Source of the DNA: Bradyrhizobium tropiciagri
GTDB lineage: Bacteria; Pseudomonadota; Alphaproteobacteria; Rhizobiales; Xanthobacteraceae
Assembly (NCBI RefSeq): GCF_018130545.1
Contig: NZ_JAFCKF010000007.1
Location: 124,001 to 188,000 of the forward strand
Length of the DNA stretch: 64,000 bases
Reading direction: 5' to 3'
Position numbers and translations under genes: made by a program. The notes under the pieces are model-generated. The model saw only the letters and a list, made by a program, of their open reading frames with translations, had not been told where the DNA came from and searched no databases. Of this stretch, positions 26,367 through 34,329 are shown in pieces. The stretch's first letter is position 1. Every line of letters starts with the position of its first letter.

Positions 26367-27614
26367 ATGAATTTTGATGACACTCCTCAAGAGGCCGCAT
26401 TCCGAACTGAGGTTCGTTCGTGGATCCGCGCAAACGCGCCGAAGCAGTACGAAGACGAATTGGCGAATGCGTCAATCGGGCGAATCGAGCTCAAAGACGC
26501 GGACACGCTCGATGTCGCAAAGGCGTGGCAGAAAAAGAAGGCTGAGGCCGGCTGGGCCTGCTTGCAGTGGCCCAAAGAATATGGCGGCCGTGGGTCAACG
26601 CCCATCGAGAGCGTGATTTGGCAACAGGAAGAGGGCTTGTTCGGAAAACTCAGCTCGGTTTTCATCATTGGGCACGGCATGTGCGGCCCGACGATGATGA
26701 CGTACGCGAGCGAGCAACAGAAACGGTTCTATCTGCCGCCGCTGGCCTCAGGTGAGAAGGTGTGGTGCCAGCTCTTTTCGGAGCCCGCCGGTGGTTCAGA
26801 TATCGCTGGGCTTCGAACGCGCGCAGAGCGCGATGGCGAGGAGTGGGTGATCAATGGTCAGAAGATCTGGACCAGTGGCGCGCATATTGCCGACCACGGA
26901 ATCTTGCTCACCCGCACAGATCCCAACGTGCCGAAGCACAAGGGCCTCACGATGTTCTTTATCGACATGAAGAGCCCAGGCATAGAGGTCAAGCCGATCA
27001 AGCAGGCAAATGGCCAAGCTGAGTTTAACGAAGTTTACTTCACTGACGTCCGAGTTCCGGATGCCCAGCGTTTGGGCGCGGTGAACGACGGCTGGAACGT
27101 CTCTCTTACGACGTTGATGAACGAGCGCTTGTCGATCGGTTCCCACATCGCTACCGGATTTCCGGAGCTGTTTGAGCTAACTAACGAGCTCATGCTCGAC
27201 GACGAGTTGGCTATCGAAGATAGTGCCGTACGCTCCAGACTTGCAAGTTGGGCCGTGCGTGCGAGTGGTTTGAAATACACCACTTATCGATCAATCTCGG
27301 CCCTTTCAAAAGGGGAACAGCCGGGGCCAGAAAACTCAATCTGCAAGCTCGTGGCAGGCTCCATGCTGCAGGATATTTCGACTTACGCGCTTGATCTTCA
27401 GGGCCCCGCCGGCGTGCTGTCCGGCTCGGACAGTGAGAGTCAGCTCGGGAAATTTCAGGCTATGCTAATGCGCTCGCCGGCCACGCGCGTCGAGGGCGGC
27501 ACCGATGAAATCCTCCGAAACATCATCGCGGAGCGCGTACTGGGGCTACCTGGTGACATTCGCGTGGACAAGGATGTGCCGTTCACTAAGATCCCGACCC
27601 GCGGCCGGCGATGA
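26367..27614 (+). CDS. Acyl-CoA dehydrogenase
   Basis: A 415-residue FAD flavoprotein with the usual N-helical, beta and C-helical parts. Motifs seen are CQLFSEPAGGSDIAGLRTRA, INGQKIWTSGAHIADHG, NDGWNVSLTTLMNERLSIG and GTDEILRNIIAERVLG. It takes two hydrogens from the alpha-beta carbons of an acyl-CoA and passes electrons to ETF. The Glu in NERLSIG stands where isovaleryl- and long-chain-type enzymes keep their catalytic base. It is last in a plus-strand group with the broken SDR and the crotonase. A large imperfect inverted repeat follows its stop (27657-27714). Substrate class is not readable. Confidence 0.9.
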   Translation: MNFDDTPQEAAFRTEVRSWIRANAPKQYEDELANASIGRIELKDADTLDVAKAWQKKKAEAGWACLQWPKEYGGRGSTPIESVIWQQEEGLFGKLSSVFIIGHGMCGPTMMTYASEQQKRFYLPPLASGEKVWCQLFSEPAGGSDIAGLRTRAERDGEEWVINGQKIWTSGAHIADHGILLTRTDPNVPKHKGLTMFFIDMKSPGIEVKPIKQANGQAEFNEVYFTDVRVPDAQRLGAVNDGWNVSLTTLMNERLSIGSHIATGFPELFELTNELMLDDELAIEDSAVRSRLASWAVRASGLKYTTYRSISALSKGEQPGPENSICKLVAGSMLQDISTYALDLQGPAGVLSGSDSESQLGKFQAMLMRSPATRVEGGTDEILRNIIAERVLGLPGDIRVDKDVPFTKIPTRGRR

Positions 27615-27656
27615 GTGGATTTTGCCTGAGGCAATCACCTTCCTCTACAGCCCCAA

Positions 27657-27714
27657 CGAGCCATGATCGCTTGACAGGCAAAAGGACCGGCCAGCGGAGT
27701 GCGATCGTGGCTCG
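27657..27714. repeat. Inverted repeat, 14-bp arms, after the dehydrogenase gene
   Basis: CGAGCCATGATCGC (27657-27670) pairs with GCGATCGTGGCTCG (27701-27714), 13 of 14 bases, with a 30-base loop. CTATTT follows. It could be a rho-independent-like transcript end for the dehydrogenase operon or the trace of an inserted sequence; the T-run is too weak to call it a terminator. Confidence 0.5.
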
Positions 27715-27811
27715 CTATTTGGGGATCTCCCTGAGAAACTTGGTATCAAAGGCTGCGCACTTAGTGGTTGGATGGGTGATTCCATGCTGACCGGTGCCGT
27801 TATGACAAACA

Positions 27812-28240
27812 TTATTGACGCAGCAGAAGATAGTGGACGGACTTGGCACCGTTGTCGATCACTGCCCTTCCGACCTCTCGAAAACCTTGCGCGAAATGAA
27901 ACCGGTCTGATCCGGGATTTGGTGGCTCCACGTTAACCTCGCAGACTATGTATTCGTGGCCAAGCTTTTTAGCTCGCGCGAACAGATCGATGTACAGCGT
28001 CCGACCATGGCCCATGCCCCGGTGTTCGCTGTCGACAACGACGCGATCAACGTACAGAAACCGGTCGTAACGACTGCAGAACCACTTGAAATGAGTGCCG
28101 TCGTAGTCATTCCTTTGTTCGAACGCTAGAAGAGACGCCTTTCCGGGCGCAATGAACGTAGCGACGCTCGCCGCGTTGATCATTCGATCAAACCGCTCCG
28201 GCGATAGCAGTGATGTCTCACGGGCACTTGCATTGTTCAC
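27812..28240 (-). CDS. GNAT-family N-acetyltransferase
   Basis: A 142-residue single-domain GNAT protein starting at GTG 28240. The acetyl-CoA loop is RVVVDSEHRGMGHGRTLYIDL (shortened here to its core RGMGHGR), preceded by the typical DR-V-VD strand. EVNVEPPNPGSDRFH and GFREVG complete the fold. Such enzymes acetylate an amino group of a small molecule, peptide or protein. It stands alone between the dehydrogenase group and the racemase, on the opposite strand to the former. Its substrate and its link with the catabolic genes are unknown. Confidence 0.82.
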   Translation of the reverse strand: MNNASARETSLLSPERFDRMINAASVATFIAPGKASLLAFEQRNDYDGTHFKWFCSRYDRFLYVDRVVVDSEHRGMGHGRTLYIDLFARAKKLGHEYIVCEVNVEPPNPGSDRFHFAQGFREVGRAVIDNGAKSVHYLLLRQ

Positions 28241-28564
28241 GCGAAGAAGTGCGTCGCGTGGACAATGGTGCCCGTGAGGTCGAAAACCTCTGAAAACAAT
28301 TCGGTCCCCTGTTGATCAGTTATGGAAGGATGGCATCACCAGGATTGAAGTAGCCCCCAAAAAGCTGGGGCCGCTGCGCAGGCCGCACCGCCAGGGAAAG
28401 ATAACACGTTGGCATTCTACGTCACGGCGCCGTGCAAAGGCGCAACCTCTCGTAGCATTGGCCAATTGGACCGCACGCCGAGGCGCTGCCTTCGTCGGCC
28501 ACAGCGCGCCTAGCATAAAGCTTAACCAGACGCGTTTGCTGATGTTGGGCTGTCCACTAAGGCC
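28241..28564. other. 324-bp interval without a recognised gene
   Basis: Short frames on both strands have no family resemblance and no ribosome sites. A small CCCC/GGGG hairpin lies near 28350. Nothing else was recognised. Confidence 0.5.
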
Positions 28565-29698
28565 TCAGCCCAGCACTCCCAGCTTCCGGAGGGACGCGAT
28601 GCGCGTGCTCGCAACCCCCCAATCGAGCAACGATTCGGCGCTTGGTTCCCGGGGCGCCGTCGGCGTCGCATTAGGAGTCCGGCTAAAGCGGGGCGCTGGC
28701 GCGGGCTGAACCACTCCGTCGACTTCGACGAATGTCTTGCGGGCAACGTTATGGCTATGTTTCGGCGCCTCCGCGAGATTCAATACAGGGGCGAAGCAAG
28801 CGTCCGTGCCCTCCATGATGGCGCGCCATTCATCGCGCGTCTTGGTCTTGACACGAGCGGCGATCTTAACCTTAGCTTCGGGCCAGCGGACGCGGTCCAT
28901 CTTCGGCGGCATCTCGCTTTGATCGATACCCAGAAGTTTCAGGCCCTGCTCGAGAAACTTATCCTCGATGAACCCCAGCGAGATGTAGTTGCCGTCTGCA
29001 CACTCGTAAAGGTCGTAAAAGAAAGCACCACTATCCAGAATATTGGTTCCGCGCTCGAGCGTCCACGTGTTGGCCGCATACATTCCGTAGAAGGCAGACA
29101 TAAGTGATGCAGCGCCATCGACCATGGCGGCATCGATGATCTGGCCCTTACCGGATTTGTGCACCTCGAATATCGCTGCAAGGACGCCCAAGGCGAGGTA
29201 CAGTGAACCGCCTCCATAGTCGCCGACCAAGTTAAGCGGTGGCACCGGCGGGCCGCCCGCGCGGCCGACAGCAGCAGCGGCCCCACTCAGCGAAATGTAG
29301 TTGAGGTCATGGCCGGCAGCATGTGCCATCGGGCCGTCTTGGCCCCAACCTGTCATACGGCCAAAAACTAGCCTAGGGTTGCGCGCGAGACAAACTTCAG
29401 GACCGAGGCCAAGACGTTCCATCACCCCAGGACGGAAGCCTTCGATCAGTGCGTCGGCCTTTCCAACCAGCTCGAGCACCAGTTCGATCCCCTCCCCTTT
29501 CTTCAGATCGACCGCGACCGCGTTACGGCTGCGATTGTGCACTGCATATTTAAGCTCGCCCGGAATACCAAGGTCGCTTGGACCGCGGCGATCGATCCGC
29601 AGCACCGTCGCTCCCATGTCGGCGAGCAGCATCGCGCACATCGGCGCGGGGCCAATACCCGCCATCTCTATCACCCGAAGACCAGCAAGCGGTCCCAT
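28565..29698 (-). CDS. Alpha-methylacyl-CoA racemase (CaiB/BaiF CoA-transferase superfamily)
   Basis: A 377-residue class III CoA-transferase-fold protein. The three catalytic residues known for the mycobacterial racemase MCR (His126, Asp156, Glu241) have counterparts with the same spacing at His130 (AAGHDLNYISLSG), Asp160 (NLVGDYGGGS) and Glu245 (LGFIEDKF). The CoA-transferase nucleophile region thus follows the racemase pattern. It inverts the alpha-methyl centre of 2-methyl-branched acyl-CoAs so that stereospecific dehydrogenases can use them. It is followed upstream by the dienoyl-CoA reductase-like SDR (29782), likely in one minus-strand unit under the TTGGTC-type site E. This is the best clue to a methyl-branched substrate in the window. 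Confidence 0.85.
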   Translation of the reverse strand: MGPLAGLRVIEMAGIGPAPMCAMLLADMGATVLRIDRRGPSDLGIPGELKYAVHNRSRNAVAVDLKKGEGIELVLELVGKADALIEGFRPGVMERLGLGPEVCLARNPRLVFGRMTGWGQDGPMAHAAGHDLNYISLSGAAAAVGRAGGPPVPPLNLVGDYGGGSLYLALGVLAAIFEVHKSGKGQIIDAAMVDGAASLMSAFYGMYAANTWTLERGTNILDSGAFFYDLYECADGNYISLGFIEDKFLEQGLKLLGIDQSEMPPKMDRVRWPEAKVKIAARVKTKTRDEWRAIMEGTDACFAPVLNLAEAPKHSHNVARKTFVEVDGVVQPAPAPRFSRTPNATPTAPREPSAESLLDWGVASTRIASLRKLGVLG

Positions 29699-29781
29699 AC
29701 TCGATCCTCATTGCTCTGGATTACGGACGACAACCGTGCATGGTGCGGCCATCAGCGGTCGGCTCCCGCCTAGGAGATGAC

Positions 29782-30576
29782 CTAAACCATGCCCCCGCTT
29801 AGATCACGGCGTGACGCGTCGCCCAATTGCGAGCCGCCATCGCAATCTAGGATGGTTCCGCTGATATAGGACGCGGAAGGGCTCGACAGGAACGCAGCGC
29901 ATTCCGCCACTTCCTCAATCTCGCCCCAGCGTCGCATGGCAATGCGCTCGAAATGAGCTGCCTGGGTCTTTGGGTCGGGGGCCAATCGTTTCATGCCCTC
30001 GGTGTTCGCGATGGGGCCAGGCGAAATCCCATTCACTCGCACGTCGGGTCCCCACTCCATGGCCAGGACGCGAATGACCTGATTGATTCCAGCCTTCGCG
30101 GCGCAAGCATGGACCTGCAGGGGTGACGGATTGATCGCTTGACCCGCTGTGATCGCGATCAGCGAGGCACCCGGCCGCTTCAGCAAATCGTAGCAGCCAC
30201 GAAAAACGTTAAATGTCCCCAGCAGGTCGATGTCGACTACCGTTTTGAAGGCATTCGCAGACATCCCTATGGCGGGAGCAAGAAAATTGCCGGCGGCCCC
30301 GGAGACGACGATGTCCAACGGTCCGAAGGCTTCGGAAACCTGCTCCATCGATTGCCGTGTTGCGTCGTAATCGCGCACATCAGACGACAAGCCCAGCGCG
30401 CCGCTTCCGATTTCAAGAGCCGCCCTCTGCGCCTTTTCCGGATCGCGGCCGACAACCGCTACCTTGGCACCCAATTGGGCAAAACGCTTGGCGATGCCGA
30501 GATTGATACCGCTCGTTCCGCCTGCGACGAACGCAACCTTTCCTGCCAACAGGTTATCCTTGAGAGCACTATTCAT
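29782..30576 (-). CDS. SDR similar to 2,4-dienoyl-CoA reductase
   Basis: 264 residues. The cofactor loop reads FVAGGTSGINLGIAKRFA, the GGTSGI-LGIA form typical of 2,4-dienoyl-CoA reductases and enoyl reductase-like SDRs. The classical catalytic Tyr is absent: the segment is HACAAKAGI, with the Lys kept. Dienoyl-CoA reductases lack the Tyr in this position as well. LDIVVSGAAGNFLAP and MEWGPDVRVNGISPGPI also fit. It would reduce 2,4-dienoyl-CoA to 3-enoyl-CoA with NADPH, allowing use of unsaturated acids. It is divergent from the TetR gene, with operator candidate E between them. Confidence 0.82.
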   Translation of the reverse strand: MNSALKDNLLAGKVAFVAGGTSGINLGIAKRFAQLGAKVAVVGRDPEKAQRAALEIGSGALGLSSDVRDYDATRQSMEQVSEAFGPLDIVVSGAAGNFLAPAIGMSANAFKTVVDIDLLGTFNVFRGCYDLLKRPGASLIAITAGQAINPSPLQVHACAAKAGINQVIRVLAMEWGPDVRVNGISPGPIANTEGMKRLAPDPKTQAAHFERIAMRRWGEIEEVAECAAFLSSPSASYISGTILDCDGGSQLGDASRRDLSGGMV

Positions 30577-30699
30577 TTATATTTCGCCCAACAAATTGGC
30601 GACAACCCAGCATCCGATCGCAGGGCTGGGATACCCTGTTTGGAGGCATTTGATGCCGCGATGTTGATTTCCTTCCCTCAAAAAACCCTATGGGTAATC

Positions 30700-30727
30700 A
30701 ATTTGTTGGTCAATTATAAAATAATTA
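30700..30727. promoter_or_regulatory. TTGGTC-type operator candidate, site E
   Basis: The core is TTTGTTGGTCAATTATAAAA followed by TAATTA, between the divergent SDR (start 30576) and TetR (start 30772) genes. It matches site D at 24788 over TTGTTGGTCAA and ATAAAATAAT. Position 45 bp before the TetR start suggests autoregulation. Confidence 0.6.
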
Positions 30728-30771
30728 CGCTAGCGGACTTTCTCAAGGAACCGAGATACGATCATCGAATC

Positions 30772-31482
30772 ATGGATACCAACAAGGTAAGGGCTGTGGC
30801 TCCCCGTTCTGAACCAGCAAACTCACGACGTACCCAAGAAAGCCGTAGGAACGAATCTGAACAGCGGATACTGCGGGCAGCCCTGCATTTGGTCGCTGGG
30901 CACGGCTCAGCAGGCGCGACTATGGCCGAAATCGGGCTGGCCGCAGGCTACAGCCGCGGCCTCCCAAGCGCCAGATTTGGCAGCAAAGCCGCACTATTGG
31001 AGAGCCTGATCGACTATATTGAAGTGGCATTTCGAGGTCAGGTTGAGCAGCATGTCGGAAGTCGGCGAGGGTTGTCGGCCGTACGGGCAAGGATCTCCGC
31101 GCATCTTGTAGGAGCCTCTCGGGGCGCTGAGAGCATGCGTGCCCTGTACCTGCTCTACATGGAATCGCTTTCGATAGCGCCTGAGATCCACGGACGCATT
31201 GCCGGACTTGGCCAATTGTATCGGGACGGATTTATCCGGCATCTCGATGAAGCCAAAACGTTGGGCGAGATCCCATCTGAAGCCGATACCGAGGCTTACG
31301 CTACTGTCATCCTGGGCGCTTTGAGAGGCATTATCTCGCAGTGGCTCATTGAAGGCACGGCCATCAACATGGCCGTGGCCGAGCGAACTTTGGCGGAAAT
31401 GATCACACGGACTTTCGATCAACGGCTGCCACCGGACGGCAAAACCGATATTGACCGGAAGAAGCCCATCAAGCGACGCTAG
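30772..31482 (+). CDS. TetR-family transcriptional regulator
   Basis: 236 residues from the ATG at 30772; the open frame extends far upstream but only as the antisense of the SDR gene. The N-terminal helix-turn-helix is ESEQRILRAALHLVAGHG, then GATMAEIGLAAGYSRG and FGSKAALLESLIDYI, typical for TetR except that Tyr/Ser-rich recognition residues follow the turn. A basic leader of about 30 residues precedes it. The C-terminal helical domain would bind a ligand, in this setting probably an acyl-CoA. Divergent orientation from the SDR and the presence of site E suggest it represses that gene and itself. The same motif elsewhere in the window suggests it may control several CoA-ester operons. Confidence 0.88.
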   Translation: MDTNKVRAVAPRSEPANSRRTQESRRNESEQRILRAALHLVAGHGSAGATMAEIGLAAGYSRGLPSARFGSKAALLESLIDYIEVAFRGQVEQHVGSRRGLSAVRARISAHLVGASRGAESMRALYLLYMESLSIAPEIHGRIAGLGQLYRDGFIRHLDEAKTLGEIPSEADTEAYATVILGALRGIISQWLIEGTAINMAVAERTLAEMITRTFDQRLPPDGKTDIDRKKPIKRR

Positions 31483-31619
31483 GCAATACAGGACCTCGCG
31501 ACACCTCGTCGCAACCCTGTTCGCGACCGTAACCGGACCTCCTCACCAAGATCTAGCAAAAGCTTCCCTGGCTGAGGAGGGCCTTGCCGCGGATATTGTC
31601 CGCCCCGTTGCAGGGCATC

Positions 31620-31988
31620 TCATGCTATCGCGCTCGAACTCTGCTCGATCAGATCGCGCACGAACCGGTTTTCGCTGTCTACCAGTATAACCTTGGGCTG
31701 AAGCGGTGCACCGACCAATTCGAAACCCATTATGATAATCTGCTCACCTCCCTTTATGAGGTGGGCTGCCGCGCCATTCATGCAAATCGCACCCGAGCCA
31801 GCCTCTCCTTCAATTACATATGTCTCTAGGCGAGCTCCGGAAGTGTTCGATACTACCAACACCCGCTCCCCCACCCACAATCCGACACGCTCAATGAGGT
31901 CTTTGTCGATGGTAATGGAGCCGACATACGCGAGGTTGGCCTCGGTTACCGTCGCATTATGAATTTTCGAGCGAATAACCCAGCGCAC
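31620..31988 (-). CDS. panD: Aspartate 1-decarboxylase-like protein (PanD)
   Basis: 122 residues, the usual PanD length. The self-processing site YVGSITID (Gly23-Ser24) is intact; cleavage there turns Ser into the pyruvoyl cofactor. SKIHNATVTEANL, LETYVIEGEAGSGAICMNGAAA and the Thr-Tyr pair for catalysis are all present. PanD makes beta-alanine from aspartate, the precursor of the pantothenate part of CoA. It is unusual to find it alone in a CoA-ester catabolic region, downstream of a long minus-strand run and without panB or panC. It could supply extra CoA during growth on acids, or be a paralogue with another amino-acid substrate. Confidence 0.85.
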   Translation of the reverse strand: MRWVIRSKIHNATVTEANLAYVGSITIDKDLIERVGLWVGERVLVVSNTSGARLETYVIEGEAGSGAICMNGAAAHLIKGGEQIIIMGFELVGAPLQPKVILVDSENRFVRDLIEQSSSAIA

Positions 31989-32030
31989 TACCCATCCTCC
32001 GCCACTTTGATCCTCTTGCGGGCCGCAAAC

Positions 32031-32315
32031 TCAGTCCTTTAGGGCCGCGTCAAGGCCCGCTTTTGCGACGATTACTTTGGGCTCGCCGCTATTCCACGTC
32101 TTTCGCCCGGGCGGCTCCTGTCTTTTACCAGTCCGTCCCACGTTCTCAAGCATGGCACTAGCCCAATCGGAGGACTTCCGGGGATGGCCTGTGATCGCGC
32201 CGGAATACCGCTCGTAAGCAAGGAAGAAGACGCCCGCAGGGCGGAAACTCGGACCTTCAGGGCCGAAAGTAGTCACAGCGTGCGTCTTCGATCTACCGAT
32301 GGTGTTGACCGTCAT
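32031..32315 (-). CDS. Small open frame of unknown nature
   Basis: A 94-codon frame between PanD and the SDR, overlapping the SDR end by 23 bp. It has no ribosome site and no recognised domain; its last residues (KVIVAKAGLD) only loosely recall B12-binding domains. It is listed because it fills an otherwise empty 300-bp stretch. It may not be a gene. Confidence 0.2.
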   Translation of the reverse strand: MTVNTIGRSKTHAVTTFGPEGPSFRPAGVFFLAYERYSGAITGHPRKSSDWASAMLENVGRTGKRQEPPGRKTWNSGEPKVIVAKAGLDAALKD

Positions 32316-33066
32316 CCACGCGAATGTAGGTTCCGGTGACGAATTCGGAGGAAGGCGACACCAGATAGAGCAAGGTACTGTCGAGCTGTGCTGGGTTGCC
32401 TAATCTCTGGCGGGGGAAACCCTTGGTGATGTCACCTACCCGCTCAAGTAGGCCATCCATCATTTCCGAAGCGAAAGCGCCAGGCGCAATCGCATTGACG
32501 TTGATGTTATGGCGCGCCCATTCAACTGCCAAGGCCTCGGTCATCCGGATCACCGCGGCCTTACTGATCGAATACAGCGCCGAGCCATTGCCTCCGTAGT
32601 CGAACGCAATTGAAGAGGAGATATTCACGATTCGACCCGGAAGCCTGGCGTCGATCAGGCGCCGAGCAAATTCGCACGACAGAATGTAAGGCGCACGAAC
32701 GTTGATATCGAGCACCCGATCGATGAGCTCTACGGGCATCTTGATGGCCCGCTGACCATCGGGGATCCCCGCGTTGTTCACAAGTATCGTGATCGGACCC
32801 AAGGCGGCATGAGCTTTAGACATTGCCTGAAATAGCTGATCCGTCTGGGTCACATCCGTTTCGAGAGGTACAGCCTCTCCGCTGTCCGCTCGGATGTCTT
32901 CCGTTATCTTTTCCAATCGATCCAATCTGCGCGCGGCGAGCGCTACCTTGGCACCACATCGAGCCAAAATCTGCGCAAATCGCAAGCCTAAGCCCGACGA
33001 AGCTCCGGTAACCAGCGCCGCCTGGCCGGTCAAATCGATGGAAAAGTTTGCTTGAGGGAGGGTCAT
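32293..33066 (-). CDS. SDR-family oxidoreductase
   Basis: 257 residues from the ATG at 33066, 14 bp after the dehydrogenase stop. Classical SDR with VTGASSGLGLRFA, NNAGIPDGQ, ISSSIAFDYGG, then YSISKAAV (Tyr and Lys) and NVNAIAPGAF; the ending FVTGTYIRVDDG is canonical. NAD(P)-dependent oxidation of a 3-hydroxyacyl-CoA is the likely step. It is the last firm catabolic gene of the minus-strand series from 43433. The second SDR of that series lies at 40532, so two different hydroxyl substrates may be handled. Confidence 0.87.
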   Translation of the reverse strand: MTLPQANFSIDLTGQAALVTGASSGLGLRFAQILARCGAKVALAARRLDRLEKITEDIRADSGEAVPLETDVTQTDQLFQAMSKAHAALGPITILVNNAGIPDGQRAIKMPVELIDRVLDINVRAPYILSCEFARRLIDARLPGRIVNISSSIAFDYGGNGSALYSISKAAVIRMTEALAVEWARHNINVNAIAPGAFASEMMDGLLERVGDITKGFPRQRLGNPAQLDSTLLYLVSPSSEFVTGTYIRVDDGQHHR

Positions 33067-33080
33067 ATCTGCGCCTACCA

Positions 33081-34301
33081 TCAACCAGCCAAAGCACGAC
33101 CGAAAATCTTCCGAGCGATGATCCAACGCTGAATCTCGTTGGCGCCCTCGTAGATCTCGCCAATCTTGGCGTCGCGGTAGATCGCCTCAAGAGGCAACTG
33201 CTGGTTTGACCCCTTGACCTGGCGCGCAAATCCGTATGCCCCGCAGACCTGGATCGCATCGCGCGCGAGCTCGACGGCCAATTCCGAGCCAACCACCTTG
33301 GCCATCGCCGCTTCGGTATCTGCCCGGCCCGTCTTGTCGTAGAGATAAGCCGCCTTCTGGTAGAGCGCGCGAGCATTTTCGATTGCCATCGCGTGATCGG
33401 CGAACGTGAATTGCCAATGTTGGAAGCGCGCCAGTTCTTGGCCAAACACCTTTCGCTTTTCCATGTGGTCGCAGGCATAGTCGAAGGCGGCCTGTCCCAT
33501 AGCCACACCGATCGCCCCGATGCCCATACGCCCGAGTGTGAGAGCGGTCAGCGCTGCCTTCAGGCCCCCGCCAACGGTGCCGACAACATGGCTCTCCGGT
33601 ACGTAGGCATTATCAAAAATAACATCGGCAGTGAGCTGGGCATGATTGCCCATTTTGAGATCAGGTTCACCGACCGAAATGCCATCCTGCTTCATATCAG
33701 CCAACAGGAAGGTCTGTGCATCGCCTGTACGGCAAAGCACAAGGATAAAATCGGCGGCGACTGAATTAGTAATCCAGCGCTTTCGGCCATTCACCCGCCA
33801 CCCGTCATCCACTCTGGTAGCGACTGTTTTCATAGCCGCGGGAGAAAGATCGGTGCTTGCGTCCGGCTCGCTTGTCGCAAATGATCCTACGAGTTCACCC
33901 CGCACCAATTTTGGGAGATACTCATTTCGTAAATGTTGAGGGGCGTTCTCGAGTGTCTTCCCACACAAGATCGCCTGTCCGTCATAAAGTGCGGAAGCGG
34001 CACTTGGAGAATAGTAAGCCAGTTCTTCAAGGACGGTCATCGTGGCTAGCGTTGGAAACTCAAGGCCCCGTCCTCCCACGTCCGCGGGATAGGGGATCTC
34101 ATAGATGCCGTTCTTGGCCAGCGCGTCGAACAATCCTCGCGGGAAGGTTTCACGCGCCTCCGGAGTGGTGTTCAGTTCGTAAGCGATCGGCCGCACGACG
34201 TCGTCGGCAAATTGTCGCGCCTCCTTGCGTATCGCCAGGGTTTCGCCTGGCACGAAGACGTCTGAATACAGCGATTCTGCGCGACGTTTGACGACCTGCA
34301 T
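33081..34301 (-). CDS. Acyl-CoA dehydrogenase
   Basis: 406 residues with the catalytic Glu385 in IYEGANEIQRW, as in medium- and short-chain enzymes. FATSEPDASTDLSPAAMKT and RKRWITNSVAADFILVLCRT form the FAD site; HMEKRKVFGQELARFQ is the usual helical segment. The gene is 28 bp from the next dehydrogenase (34330) and both lie in one minus-strand series. The closest architectural matches are dehydrogenases in aromatic and alicyclic acid clusters, but substrate cannot be read. Electrons would go to ETF, which is not encoded in the window. Confidence 0.9.
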   Translation of the reverse strand: MQVVKRRAESLYSDVFVPGETLAIRKEARQFADDVVRPIAYELNTTPEARETFPRGLFDALAKNGIYEIPYPADVGGRGLEFPTLATMTVLEELAYYSPSAASALYDGQAILCGKTLENAPQHLRNEYLPKLVRGELVGSFATSEPDASTDLSPAAMKTVATRVDDGWRVNGRKRWITNSVAADFILVLCRTGDAQTFLLADMKQDGISVGEPDLKMGNHAQLTADVIFDNAYVPESHVVGTVGGGLKAALTALTLGRMGIGAIGVAMGQAAFDYACDHMEKRKVFGQELARFQHWQFTFADHAMAIENARALYQKAAYLYDKTGRADTEAAMAKVVGSELAVELARDAIQVCGAYGFARQVKGSNQQLPLEAIYRDAKIGEIYEGANEIQRWIIARKIFGRALAG

Positions 34302-34329
34302 GATCCGTAACTCCTTTACCGCCGGTCCA

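Noticed and set aside
30139-30771. A 211-codon extension in front of the TetR gene
   Set aside because: It is antisense to the SDR gene and crosses the operator candidate; TetR homology begins after ATG 30772.
31538-31580. CCTCCTCA/TGAGGAGG inverted repeat between TetR and PanD genes
   Set aside because: Only 8-bp arms with a 27-base loop and no T-run; such pairs are expected by chance in G+C-rich DNA.
32031-32075. KVIVAKAGLD resembling a cobalamin-binding domain start
   Set aside because: It stands at the very end of the frame with none of the following HxxG or GG motifs, so the likeness is chance.
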